The notes beneath the pieces are model-generated. The model saw only the letters and a program-made list of their open reading frames with translations, did no database searches and was not told the DNA's origin. A stretch of DNA of 64,000 nucleotides from M55B165 sp964423265 (GTDB lineage: Bacteria > Actinomycetota > Humimicrobiia > Humimicrobiales > Humimicrobiaceae). The DNA lies in the NCBI GenBank assembly GCA_964423265.1, contig CAYREF010000003.1:1-64000 (forward strand), given 5' to 3'. Position numbers and translations under genes: made by a program. Below, piece by piece: positions 35,678-44,030 of the stretch (position 1 is its first letter; each line of letters begins with the position of its first letter).

Positions 35678-37021
35678 ATGGCTGTTAATTCTAAGCTTAA
35701 ATTCGGATTTATAAACCTGGCTCTAGATTTTTTAGAAAAGGAAGATCTGGAAACTGCAACTAAATATGCGAATGAAGCAAAGGGATACCTGCAGGAAGAA
35801 TTGGGGATATCTATAGTAGAGTCAGCTTCTTCGGTGGATAGTAGGGCTAAATCCAGGATTGCATGGCAAAAATTTAAGGAAGAAAATGTTGATGCAGTAG
35901 TAATATTTAATGGCACTTTTAGTACTGGAGAAGTGGCTACCGAAGTTATTAGAAATCTGGATGTACCTTACCTTATTTGGGGAATAGAAGAATTTGCCAT
36001 AAAAAAACATAACTTTACTGGCTCTATGGTAGGAGTTTTGCCTTTGGGAACTGTGTTTAAGAATTTTGGGAGGCCTTTCTCCTTTGCTTATGGAAATGTT
36101 GGGGGCGGAAAACCCAAGAAAAATGTTAATAAGTTTGTAAAGGCTGTGGAGGCTATTTCTTATTTAAATGAAGCCACTATCGGCGTTATAGGAATGAGGC
36201 CTGATGGCTTTGAAATTTCAGATTTTGATGAGCTGGCTATAAAGAATAAGTTTGGAACTACCATTACAAAAGTATCCATGTACGGTTTTTCTAAAGTAAT
36301 TGAAAGTGTAACTGAAAAAGAAATAGACAAGGATATGGAGCAACAGAAGAAAATTTTTAATATTGCTGATAAAGATCTTGAGGAAGCCAGGGGAATTTCA
36401 AAGGTTTATCTTGCTACTAAAAAAGCTGTTGAAGAAAACAACTTAAATGCATACGCTCCGGATTGCTGGCCTGAATTGAGAGATATTGATTGTACCCCGA
36501 TTTGCCCGGCAAACGGAAGATGCAATGCGGAAGGAGTAATGGCATCTTGTGAATGTGATGTTGACGGGGCTTTAACCTTAATGTTGCAACATGTTTTGGC
36601 TGAATCAACCCCATGGTTTGCGGATTTTGTAAATATTATAGAGGAAAATGATACTTTACTTTTCTGGCATTGCGGTAATGCCCCCTATAATTTATCAACG
36701 GATAAACCAAAAATAGAAAAGATTTTTGGCGGTCTCTCACAGGTAGCTGCTCTAAAAAGCGGAGTGGTAACAGTTTGCAGGCTTAATTCTATAAGGGGCG
36801 AATATGTATTGCATGCTGGCATTGGGGAAGCAGTTGAAACAGAGCCGCTGCTAAAAGGCAGCAACCTTTCAATAAGGATGGAGGGCGGCAATTTAGAATT
36901 TGTGGAATCATTGCTAGATAATGGAATCCCCCACCATAATGGATTGGTTTACGGGGATATCCTGGAAGAATTAGAAGAATTTGCAAAACTCATGCAAATA
37001 CCTTTTATTGTAAGTAAATAA
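35678..37021 (+). CDS. L-fucose/arabinose isomerase-like protein (COG2407 type)
   Basis: The 447-residue protein resembles the fucose-isomerase C-terminal family. The mid-region CNAEGVMASCECDVDGALT keeps the Glu and Asp metal ligands expected in these isomerases, and LFWHCGNAP supplies a histidine. The N-terminal part (VSMYGFSKV, VDAVVIFNGTF) fits the sugar-isomerase N domain. Relatives act on various aldoses and their exact substrates are unclear. Good AAGGAGG ribosome site. It probably converts an aldose and ketose in the set B pathway. Confidence 0.75.
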   Translation: MAVNSKLKFGFINLALDFLEKEDLETATKYANEAKGYLQEELGISIVESASSVDSRAKSRIAWQKFKEENVDAVVIFNGTFSTGEVATEVIRNLDVPYLIWGIEEFAIKKHNFTGSMVGVLPLGTVFKNFGRPFSFAYGNVGGGKPKKNVNKFVKAVEAISYLNEATIGVIGMRPDGFEISDFDELAIKNKFGTTITKVSMYGFSKVIESVTEKEIDKDMEQQKKIFNIADKDLEEARGISKVYLATKKAVEENNLNAYAPDCWPELRDIDCTPICPANGRCNAEGVMASCECDVDGALTLMLQHVLAESTPWFADFVNIIEENDTLLFWHCGNAPYNLSTDKPKIEKIFGGLSQVAALKSGVVTVCRLNSIRGEYVLHAGIGEAVETEPLLKGSNLSIRMEGGNLEFVESLLDNGIPHHNGLVYGDILEELEEFAKLMQIPFIVSK

Positions 37022-37037
37022 TTTTTAAGGAGGAAAT

Positions 37038-38513
37038 ATGAAAAAGTATAAACTATTTATCAATAATCAATGGGTAGATGCTGAAGATAAGAAAACCTTT
37101 GTATCTAAATGCCCTGCTACAGGCGAAGAACTTGCAGAACTGGCCCTGGCCAAGGAGAAGGATGTGGACAAAGCAGTAGCGGCAGCAAGGGCGGCTTTCC
37201 CTAAATGGGCTGCAACCAGCGGAGATGACAGGGCAAACTTGATGATGAAAGCTATGGATATAATGAAAAAAAGACATGATGAGCTGGCAGAAATAGAAGC
37301 AAAAGATGTGGGAAAACCAATAAAGGAAACTCAAGATGTTGACATTGAATATGCTTTAATGGCTATGGAGTATTTTTCGAATAAGGCCAGACAAATAAGG
37401 GGAGATGAAGTTCCAATTGAAGGCGGAGAAACTTTATGTTATGAGACCTGGGAACCTTATGGAGTAGTTGCCTCAATTATCCCATGGAATTTTCCTGTCC
37501 ATATAGCTACCAGAACCATTTGTCCTGCACTTTCAGCAGGTAATACCGTTGTACTAAAAGCTTCCTCGCTCGCACCAATTACTTGCCAGATATTGGGTGA
37601 AATATTTTTGGAAGCAGGATATCCGGAAGGTGTGCTAAACATTGTTTCAGGATCAGGTAGTATAACAGGCGAGGCTATGTTAGTACATCCTGATATCGAC
37701 ATGATATCATTTACTGGATCTTCTGCAGTTGGTAGGCGGTGCATGCAGGCTGCAGCTGAATCAAATCTTAAAAAAGTTATACTCGAGCTTGGCGGCAAAG
37801 GTCCATTTATAGCAACTAAGGACTGCAGGCTAAGCGATGCTGTAAATTCTCTCATACTGGGTTTCTGTTTCATGCAGGGTGAAGTTTGCTGTGCTTCTAC
37901 CAGATTATATGCACATGAGGATATTTATGATGAATTTGTGGACTTATTGGTAAAAAGGTGCCAGAAGATAAAACTTGGGGACATAATGGATTCTGGAACG
38001 CAAATGGGTTCGCTAATAGATGAAGACCGGCTAAAGGCTGTGGACGGCTATGTTAAAAGAGCCGTAAAAGACGGCGCTAAGCTGTTATGTGGTGGCGAAA
38101 GGGTAACTGATCCTCCTATGGATAAAGGATATTACTACCCACCCACAGTACTTGAAGTTGATGATAACAAGATGGAATGTGTACAGGAAGAGATATTTGG
38201 TCCTGTAGTTACGGTTATGAAATACAGAGATTTTGATGAAGCCCTAAGGCTTGCCAATGATACGGTTTATGGCCTGGGAGCAACAGTGTGGAGTGAAGAT
38301 GTTAGAAAACTAGTTAAAGCTACCAGGACTTTTGATGCGGGCATAGTTTGGATGAATACAAATGTAATGTCTAAGATAGAAGCTTCTTATGGCGGAAACA
38401 AAATGAGTGGACTTGGAAGAGAAGGTGGAGAAGTAGGTCTGATGGAATACCTCAAATGCAAAAACAATGTTCTTTTCCTGGGAGAAGAAGGTAACTATTA
38501 CGATTTTAAATAA
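37038..38513 (+). CDS. NAD(P)-dependent aldehyde dehydrogenase (set B)
   Basis: The 491-residue aldehyde dehydrogenase has IPWNFPVH, LKASSLAPITC, FTGSSAVGRR, the base in LELGGKGP (near residue 254) and the nucleophile in GEVCCASTR (near 288). It is a paralogue of, but clearly distinct from, the set A enzyme. Similarity is to betaine-aldehyde and lactaldehyde/gamma-aminobutyraldehyde types. There is no terminal extension resembling an encapsulation peptide, so if it works with the microcompartment it may sit outside or be piggy-backed. A terminator follows it. Confidence 0.87.
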   Translation: MKKYKLFINNQWVDAEDKKTFVSKCPATGEELAELALAKEKDVDKAVAAARAAFPKWAATSGDDRANLMMKAMDIMKKRHDELAEIEAKDVGKPIKETQDVDIEYALMAMEYFSNKARQIRGDEVPIEGGETLCYETWEPYGVVASIIPWNFPVHIATRTICPALSAGNTVVLKASSLAPITCQILGEIFLEAGYPEGVLNIVSGSGSITGEAMLVHPDIDMISFTGSSAVGRRCMQAAAESNLKKVILELGGKGPFIATKDCRLSDAVNSLILGFCFMQGEVCCASTRLYAHEDIYDEFVDLLVKRCQKIKLGDIMDSGTQMGSLIDEDRLKAVDGYVKRAVKDGAKLLCGGERVTDPPMDKGYYYPPTVLEVDDNKMECVQEEIFGPVVTVMKYRDFDEALRLANDTVYGLGATVWSEDVRKLVKATRTFDAGIVWMNTNVMSKIEASYGGNKMSGLGREGGEVGLMEYLKCKNNVLFLGEEGNYYDFK

Positions 38514-38540
38514 ATAATGCTGTATTTATAAGAAAAAAAA

Positions 38541-38578
38541 AGGGGGCTCCTTGCTGGAGCCTCTCCTTTGTAATTTTT
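38541..38578 (+). terminator. intrinsic terminator after aldehyde dehydrogenase
   Basis: GGCTCC, a five-base loop and GGAGCC form the core stem, extended by G-T/G-C pairs, followed shortly by TAATTTTTT. It splits set B into an upstream and a downstream transcription unit. Confidence 0.65.
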
Positions 38579-38596
38579 TAAAAATTACTATATGAT
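38568..38596 (+). promoter_or_regulatory. candidate promoter for dehydrogenase-aldolase-BMC genes
   Basis: TTGTAA (38568-38573) and TATGAT (38591-38596) are separated by 17 bases, about 30 bases upstream of the ATG at 38626, immediately after the terminator. It would drive the three-gene unit ending in the shell protein. Confidence 0.45.
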
Positions 38597-38625
38597 TGAA
38601 GCCACTTTATAGAAGGATGATATAG

Positions 38626-39594
38626 ATGGGCGATGAGAGATTAAAAGTAGTATTTACTGATTTTGATTTTAATGATGTAAATATAGAAAAAGAGGTATTA
38701 GGGGAAACAAACTGCGATATAGTTGAACTCCAAACCAAGGATGAAGATAAGCTAGCTGCAGAATGCGCCGATGCTGATGGATTAATAGTCCAGTATGCAC
38801 CTATAACTGAAAAAGTTATAAACAGCATGAAAAAGTGTCAAGTTATATCCAGGTATGGAATTGGTGTAGATACTATAGATTTAGCCGCAGCTTCCAAAAA
38901 AGGAATACATGTATGTAATGTCCCTGATTATTGTCTGGATGAAGTTGCAGACCACAGCCTGGGGTTGATGTTCTCTTTGGGCAGGAAAATTGTAGCTCTG
39001 GACAATGCAGTGAAAAATGGCAAGTGGGATGCAGTTGGCGTAGCCCGGCCTATTTTTAATTTTAAGAGGCTGGTACTGGGAATTATCGGATTCGGAAAAA
39101 TACCCCAGCACTTATACCCTAAAACAGAACCCCTTTTTGGTAAAACTTTAGTATTTGACCCCTATATATCCAATGAAATAAAGGAAAAATTTAGCCTTAA
39201 CATGGCCAGTTTTTACGAGATACTCCTGAACTCAGATTTTATATCTATACACTGTCCTTTAAATGATGCTACTTACCATATGTTTGATGAACGGGAATTC
39301 CAGCTTATGAAGCCAACTGCCTTTTTAGTTAATACGTCAAGGGGTGGTATAATAAATACCAAAGCCCTTTATCTGGCATTGCTTAACGGGCATCTGGCGG
39401 GGGCAGGCTTGGATGTTTTGGAAGAAGAACCTCCGGGAATGGACAATGAGCTGGTAAAGATGGATAATGTGATAGTAACCCCTCATGCTGGATTTTATTC
39501 AGAGTCCTCAATTGAGGATTTAAAATATAAGACGGCTCAGAACATAGTTAAAATTTTAAAAGATGACCAGCCGCAAAACGTGGTAAATAAATAG
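38626..39594 (+). CDS. D-isomer-specific 2-hydroxyacid dehydrogenase (set B)
   Basis: The 322-residue enzyme is of the same family as the set A dehydrogenase. Catalytic arginine (NTSRGG), glutamate (EEEPPG) and histidine (VTPHAGF) are present. The nucleotide-binding loop reads GIIGFGKIP, so the third glycine of GxGxxG is a proline, which could alter cofactor binding or activity. It is first in the unit with the BMC-targeted aldolase, so it may recycle cofactor or reduce the released oxoacid. Confidence 0.82.
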   Translation: MGDERLKVVFTDFDFNDVNIEKEVLGETNCDIVELQTKDEDKLAAECADADGLIVQYAPITEKVINSMKKCQVISRYGIGVDTIDLAAASKKGIHVCNVPDYCLDEVADHSLGLMFSLGRKIVALDNAVKNGKWDAVGVARPIFNFKRLVLGIIGFGKIPQHLYPKTEPLFGKTLVFDPYISNEIKEKFSLNMASFYEILLNSDFISIHCPLNDATYHMFDEREFQLMKPTAFLVNTSRGGIINTKALYLALLNGHLAGAGLDVLEEEPPGMDNELVKMDNVIVTPHAGFYSESSIEDLKYKTAQNIVKILKDDQPQNVVNK

Positions 39595-39617
39595 GATTTT
39601 GAAAGGAGAAATATATT

Positions 39618-40799
39618 ATGGATATCCCTGAAGGTGTAATAGTTGCAATGCTTACACCGTTTGATGAAAAAGGCAGAGTAGACGAAATTGAAGTCAGAAG
39701 GTTTGTGGACTTCTTAATCAACAAGGGAGTTGACGGGTTATTTCCGGTTGCTTCCTGCGGTGAATATACTCATATGGATATGGGGGAACGAAAATTCTTA
39801 ATTGATGTGGTGGTTGATGAAGCAAATGGAAGGGTTCCTGTAATTCCAGGATCCGGAGCTACTTGCTACCACAAATCTATAGATATAGCTAGCTATGCAA
39901 AGGATAAAGGCTGTGAGGCGGTAGTTTTACACGGCCCTTATTTTTTCCAGAATGCCAAGGAAGTTGTTGAAGGGCACTTAAGGAAAGTTGCAGAATCTGT
40001 GGATATACCCATCTTCCTTTATAACATTCCTTTCTTTGCCAATGAAATTACTCCTCAGATGGCTGAAAAGCTGTGTGGGATGCCTAATGTGGTGGGTATT
40101 AAAGATTCTTCAGGTAATATGGTAAATGTTATGAATCTTTTAGAGATGACTAGAAAAATAGATCCGGATTTTAGGGTACTAGTAGGTGCAGAAGAGATAA
40201 TGCTTCCTGCACTCATGATGGGAGGCAAGGGTTGCATGACGGCAACAGCTGGAATTTTACCTGAATTTATGGTAGGAATTTATGAAAATTTTAAAAATAA
40301 GAATATCCAGAACGCTTATAATCTGCAATTTGCCATACTTTCCCTTATAAGGGAAATGAAGAGTGTAAATTTCCCCCAGGGTTTTAAGGAAGCATTAGAT
40401 TTAAGGGGTATAAAGGTAGGCCCTCCCAAGATGAATTATCCCGAACAAGAACTGGCCAAAATTGCTGACCTCAAGACAAGGCTAGAAATGGAAATGAAAA
40501 ACCTGCTTGAGAGGTATTTTACGGGAGTTCCGCTAAACTATAGAGCAGACAAGCAATTTCTACAGAAATTCAGCTATCCAGCAGAAACTGCTCCTGAACA
40601 ATCCGGGGAAAAGAAATACAATGATTGTTTAGTTTGTGGAATGTGCGAGGGAGATGTTGAGTGCAAGGTGGTCCCTTGTGACAGCATGCAGGAAAAGCCT
40701 TTAAGTAATTCTAAAACTGAAAAAATATCCAATGACATAGATGAAGACCAATTAAAAGAAATTATTACAAAAACTATAAAAAAAGTTCTAGGCAACTGA
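39618..40799 (+). CDS. DapA-family aldolase with Cys-rich linker and probable BMC encapsulation peptide
   Basis: The 393-residue protein has a complete DHDPS/NAL barrel (about 1-295) with VASCGEYTHM, FLYNIPFF (catalytic Tyr near 133) and GIKDSSGN (Schiff-base Lys near 161). About 95 extra residues follow: a helical segment, a linker with five cysteines (CLVCGMC, then C and C, about 338-355), a polar linker and a final amphipathic helix DEDQLKEIITKTIKKVLGN. The last element has the spacing of Leu/Ile/Val residues seen in peptides that direct enzymes into bacterial microcompartments. The next gene encodes a shell protein, so targeting is strongly suggested. Confidence 0.85.
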   Translation: MDIPEGVIVAMLTPFDEKGRVDEIEVRRFVDFLINKGVDGLFPVASCGEYTHMDMGERKFLIDVVVDEANGRVPVIPGSGATCYHKSIDIASYAKDKGCEAVVLHGPYFFQNAKEVVEGHLRKVAESVDIPIFLYNIPFFANEITPQMAEKLCGMPNVVGIKDSSGNMVNVMNLLEMTRKIDPDFRVLVGAEEIMLPALMMGGKGCMTATAGILPEFMVGIYENFKNKNIQNAYNLQFAILSLIREMKSVNFPQGFKEALDLRGIKVGPPKMNYPEQELAKIADLKTRLEMEMKNLLERYFTGVPLNYRADKQFLQKFSYPAETAPEQSGEKKYNDCLVCGMCEGDVECKVVPCDSMQEKPLSNSKTEKISNDIDEDQLKEIITKTIKKVLGN

Positions 40800-40818
40800 G
40801 TAGAAAGGAAAATAAAAG

Positions 40819-41082
40819 ATGAATAAGGCAATTGGACTGATTGAAACAAGGGGTCTGGTAGGTTCTATTGAAGCAGCAGATGCCATGGTAAAAGCAGCCA
40901 ATGTAAAGCTCATATCCAAAGCATATGTAGGCGGAGGATTGGTTACTGTAGTGGTTGAAGGTGATGTAGGTGCAGTTAAATCTGCAGTGGACGCAGGCAG
41001 TGCTGCTGCTAAAAGAGTAGGGGAATTAATTTCTGTTCATGTGATTCCAAGACCCCATGAAGATACCTCAAAAATACTTTAA
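40819..41082 (+). CDS. bacterial microcompartment shell protein, BMC-H (hexamer) type
   Basis: The 87-residue protein is a single BMC domain of the PduA/EutM/CcmK type: AIGLIETRGLVGSIEAADAM at the start, AYVGGGLVTVVVEGDVGAV (pore-loop region, about residues 37-55), AVDAGSAAAKRVGEL, and the tail HVIPRPHE. The pore loop reads VGGG. Such proteins form hexamers that tile the shell facets. It is the only shell protein in the window; no pentamer (BMC-P) or trimer (BMC-T) gene is seen. GAAAGGAAAAT precedes the ATG. Confidence 0.95.
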   Translation: MNKAIGLIETRGLVGSIEAADAMVKAANVKLISKAYVGGGLVTVVVEGDVGAVKSAVDAGSAAAKRVGELISVHVIPRPHEDTSKIL

Positions 41083-41148
41083 ATGAGCCTTTTTTTTGAG
41101 TGCTTCTGTTTATTGAATAAACAAAATAATTATGATAATATCAAAATT

Positions 41149-41330
41149 GGATACTCTGTTTGGTTCGTGATTAAAGTTAAGTTTTGTGCCAACAATTTAA
41201 CTTTGGAAGCTCAAACTTTACCTGTGGCGTAAATGCCCGGGTTACCGGGACTTATAAAACAGATAGGAGAGCATCCACCTGCTGAGGCAGGGCATAAAAA
41301 CCTTAGTAATTGCGGCCAAACGGGGTATCC
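41149..41330 (+). ncRNA. ssrS: probable 6S RNA
   Basis: The 182-base region is closed by a 15-bp stem (41149-41163 with 41316-41330, three G-T pairs). Next to the stem are GGTTCGTGA on the 5' side and TTGCGGCC on the 3' side, matching conserved 6S RNA positions. Inside are an apical CCCGG-GTTA-CCGGG hairpin followed by ACTTATAAAACAG, reminiscent of the E. coli apical arm, and a CCTGC-TGAG-GCAGG hairpin on the 3' side of the bubble. A TATGATAAT -10 box ends about 9 bases upstream, and a T-run follows 3'. 6S RNA binds the housekeeping RNA polymerase. Length fits. Call is from structure and partial motif match. Confidence 0.7.
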
Positions 41331-41357
41331 ATTTTATTAAAATGAATTTTTTTTATT

Positions 41358-44030
41358 ATGGATTTGCGTAAACAATTTTTAGATTATTTTGAAAAAAAAG
41401 GCCATTTAATATTACCGTCTTCGAACCTAATACCTGAAGATGACCCTAGCGTCCTTTTGACTACTGCAGGCATGCAGCAATTCAAACCCTACTATCTGGG
41501 AACAAAGACTCCGCCCAGAAAGAGAATAGCTACTGTACAAAAATGTTTCAGGACGTCAGACATTGACAGTGTTGGTTATTCCAAAAGGCATTTAACTTTT
41601 TTTGAAATGCTAGGCAATTTTTCGTTTGATGATTATTTTAAAAAAGAGGCAATAGAATTTGCCATTGACTTTATTGTCAATGATTTAGGGATTTCTATTA
41701 AAAAATTATGGGCGGCAGTATTTAAAGGTGAAGGAAAACTTCCTAAAGATAAACAGGCGGTTACATTATGGAAAAGCAAAGGGATTCCAGAAGAGCGGAT
41801 TTGTGAATTCGGGAAATCTGAAAATTTCTGGGGTCCTGCAGGCGATACTGGTCCTTGTGGGCCATGCACCGAAATTTATTATGATTTTGGAGAAGAATAC
41901 GGTTGTGGGAAGAAAGAATGTGGTCCCAGCTGTGATTGTGACAGGTTTCTAGAGATTTGGAATTTAGTTTTTACCCAATATGATTTTAATGGAAAAGATT
42001 ATCTGGAATTACCTAGCAAAAACATAGATACAGGCATGGGCCTGGAAAGGATTGCTGCGGTAATGGAGGGAGACCCTTCAGTATTCAATACATTATTGTT
42101 CAAAGATATAATGGAAAAAATAAATGGCTTGTCTGGAGAACACAACAAAAAGGATAGAAAAAAAACCAGGGCCAAAAGGATTATTGCTGATCACATAAGA
42201 GCTATTTATTTTTTAATTTCTGACGGTATAATACCCTCTAATGAAGGAAGAGGTTATATCTTAAGAAGAATTATAAGGAGAGCTATACGGTATGGAAAGC
42301 TCCTAGAGATAAAAGGGCAGTTCTTAAATGAAATAGGTAAACAAGTCATTAAAAATTATAGCTCAACTTATCCTGAGTTAAAGGAGAAAAAAGAATTTTC
42401 AGAGAAAGTGGTAAGGGACGAGGAAGAAAGGTTTTCGAAAACATTAAAAGAGGGGAGTAAGGTATTGCTAGAGAATATAGAGGCTTTAAAAAAAGAAGGC
42501 AAGGATTCTATTGATACCAGGGATGCCTTTAAATTATATGATACCTTTGGCTTTCCTATAGAATTGACCCAGGAAATATTAAACGATCACGGCATAAGAG
42601 TTAATTTGGGAGAATTTAAGGATTACCTAGAAGAGCATTCTAAAAAGTCAAAAAATAAAACGGCTTTTGACAAAAAATTGGATGAAAAAATTAACATCTA
42701 TTCAGAGGTTTCAAAAAAATATAGTACCGAATTTATAGGATATGAAAATTTTAGGGCAGACTCTGAAGTATTAAAAATATTTAAATATGATAATAAGAAG
42801 CTTGCTCCTGCCAGGCAGCTTTCAGAAGGTGAAAAAGGTGAAATAATTTTAAGGGCAACACCATTCTATGGGGAAAAGGGCGGCCAGGTTGGCGACCAGG
42901 GTGTAATAACTGAAGATGGTTCTAAATTTGCTGTAAGTGATACCCAGATACCGGTAGATAGCCTGTACTTGCATAAAGGGCAGCTAAATAAGGGTAAAAT
43001 AAAGGTTGGAGATAAGATTAAAGCTGCTGTTGATATAAAACGGAGGAAAGACATAAGCAGAAATCATACTTCAACTCACCTGCTCCATTGGGCCCTAAGA
43101 ATTGTTTTAGGACAGGAGGTAAAGCAATCAGGGTCTTTTGTGGCTAATGACAGGTTTAGGTTTGACTACACTGCTTACCAGACACCAAATGAAGAAGATT
43201 TTAGGAGAATTGAGAAACTGGTAAATGAAAAAATTCAGGCAAACGATACAGTTAAGTGCTTTGAAACTACAAGAGAGTATGCAGAAGAAATTGGAGCTAT
43301 TTCACTTTTTGAAGAAAAATACGGTAAATTTGTAAGAGTAGTGGAAATAAATAATTATAGCAGGGAATTATGTGGAGGAACTCATGTAAAAAGGACAGGC
43401 GATTTAGGGTTGTTTAAAATATTGTCTGACACTAACATAGGGGCAAATTTAAGGAGAATGGAGGCTTGTACCGGTATGCATGCCTATAACTTACTTAATG
43501 GCAAAAATGAACTAATAGAAAAAGTTAAAGATATATTAGGAACCAGTGAAAATAATTTACTGAATGCAGTAAAAGAGACAAAAGGGAAACTTGATAAATT
43601 ACAGGATGAACTTAGCCATATGAGGATTAACTTAGCCAGGGATGAAATCCTTAAAAAATTTGGCTATGACAAAAATAACGGTAAATTAAAAATTATATAT
43701 TATGATTTTTCGAAATCCGGTAACAAGGATTCAATGGATGCGAAAAGTATGGGAATAATTGGAGATGAAATAAGGGACATATACAATCAAAGGAATACCG
43801 CCATTATTTTCGGTAATATATTGGGCGATAAGCCAGTATTGATACTTCAGGCTACTGATGATTTAATTGACCAGGGACTTCATTGTGGAAAGCTAGCCAA
43901 AGCTGCTGGAAAAATTTTAAAAGGCGGAGGAGGCGGAAAACCGGGTTTTGCTCAATCAGGAGGATCAGATAGTTCACAGCTTGGCAAGGCAATTATAGCC
44001 ATGAAAGAAAAAATTGAACAAGAATTATGA
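41358..44030 (+). CDS. alaS: alanine--tRNA ligase
   Basis: The class II synthetase of 890 residues has a catalytic core (LTTAGMQQFKPYYLGT, RTSDIDSVGYSKRHLTFFEMLGNFSF), the AlaX-like editing domain with zinc motif NHTSTHLLHWALR and CGGTHVKRTG, and the C-terminal oligomerisation domain ending in GGGGGKPGFAQSGG. It starts 27 bases after the probable 6S RNA. The stop overlaps the ruvX start (ATGA). Confidence 0.97.
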   Translation: MDLRKQFLDYFEKKGHLILPSSNLIPEDDPSVLLTTAGMQQFKPYYLGTKTPPRKRIATVQKCFRTSDIDSVGYSKRHLTFFEMLGNFSFDDYFKKEAIEFAIDFIVNDLGISIKKLWAAVFKGEGKLPKDKQAVTLWKSKGIPEERICEFGKSENFWGPAGDTGPCGPCTEIYYDFGEEYGCGKKECGPSCDCDRFLEIWNLVFTQYDFNGKDYLELPSKNIDTGMGLERIAAVMEGDPSVFNTLLFKDIMEKINGLSGEHNKKDRKKTRAKRIIADHIRAIYFLISDGIIPSNEGRGYILRRIIRRAIRYGKLLEIKGQFLNEIGKQVIKNYSSTYPELKEKKEFSEKVVRDEEERFSKTLKEGSKVLLENIEALKKEGKDSIDTRDAFKLYDTFGFPIELTQEILNDHGIRVNLGEFKDYLEEHSKKSKNKTAFDKKLDEKINIYSEVSKKYSTEFIGYENFRADSEVLKIFKYDNKKLAPARQLSEGEKGEIILRATPFYGEKGGQVGDQGVITEDGSKFAVSDTQIPVDSLYLHKGQLNKGKIKVGDKIKAAVDIKRRKDISRNHTSTHLLHWALRIVLGQEVKQSGSFVANDRFRFDYTAYQTPNEEDFRRIEKLVNEKIQANDTVKCFETTREYAEEIGAISLFEEKYGKFVRVVEINNYSRELCGGTHVKRTGDLGLFKILSDTNIGANLRRMEACTGMHAYNLLNGKNELIEKVKDILGTSENNLLNAVKETKGKLDKLQDELSHMRINLARDEILKKFGYDKNNGKLKIIYYDFSKSGNKDSMDAKSMGIIGDEIRDIYNQRNTAIIFGNILGDKPVLILQATDDLIDQGLHCGKLAKAAGKILKGGGGGKPGFAQSGGSDSSQLGKAIIAMKEKIEQEL

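Noticed and set aside
41108..41122. Hairpin GTTTATTGAATAAAC as terminator of the BMC unit
   Set aside because: The stem is short and AT-only with no following T-run; it more likely overlaps the 6S promoter region.
41083..41357. T-box leader or riboswitch upstream of alaS
   Set aside because: The conserved T-box AGGGTGGNACCGCG sequence and specifier layout are absent, and the long closing stem with 6S-like motifs fits 6S RNA better. No known riboswitch core was recognised.
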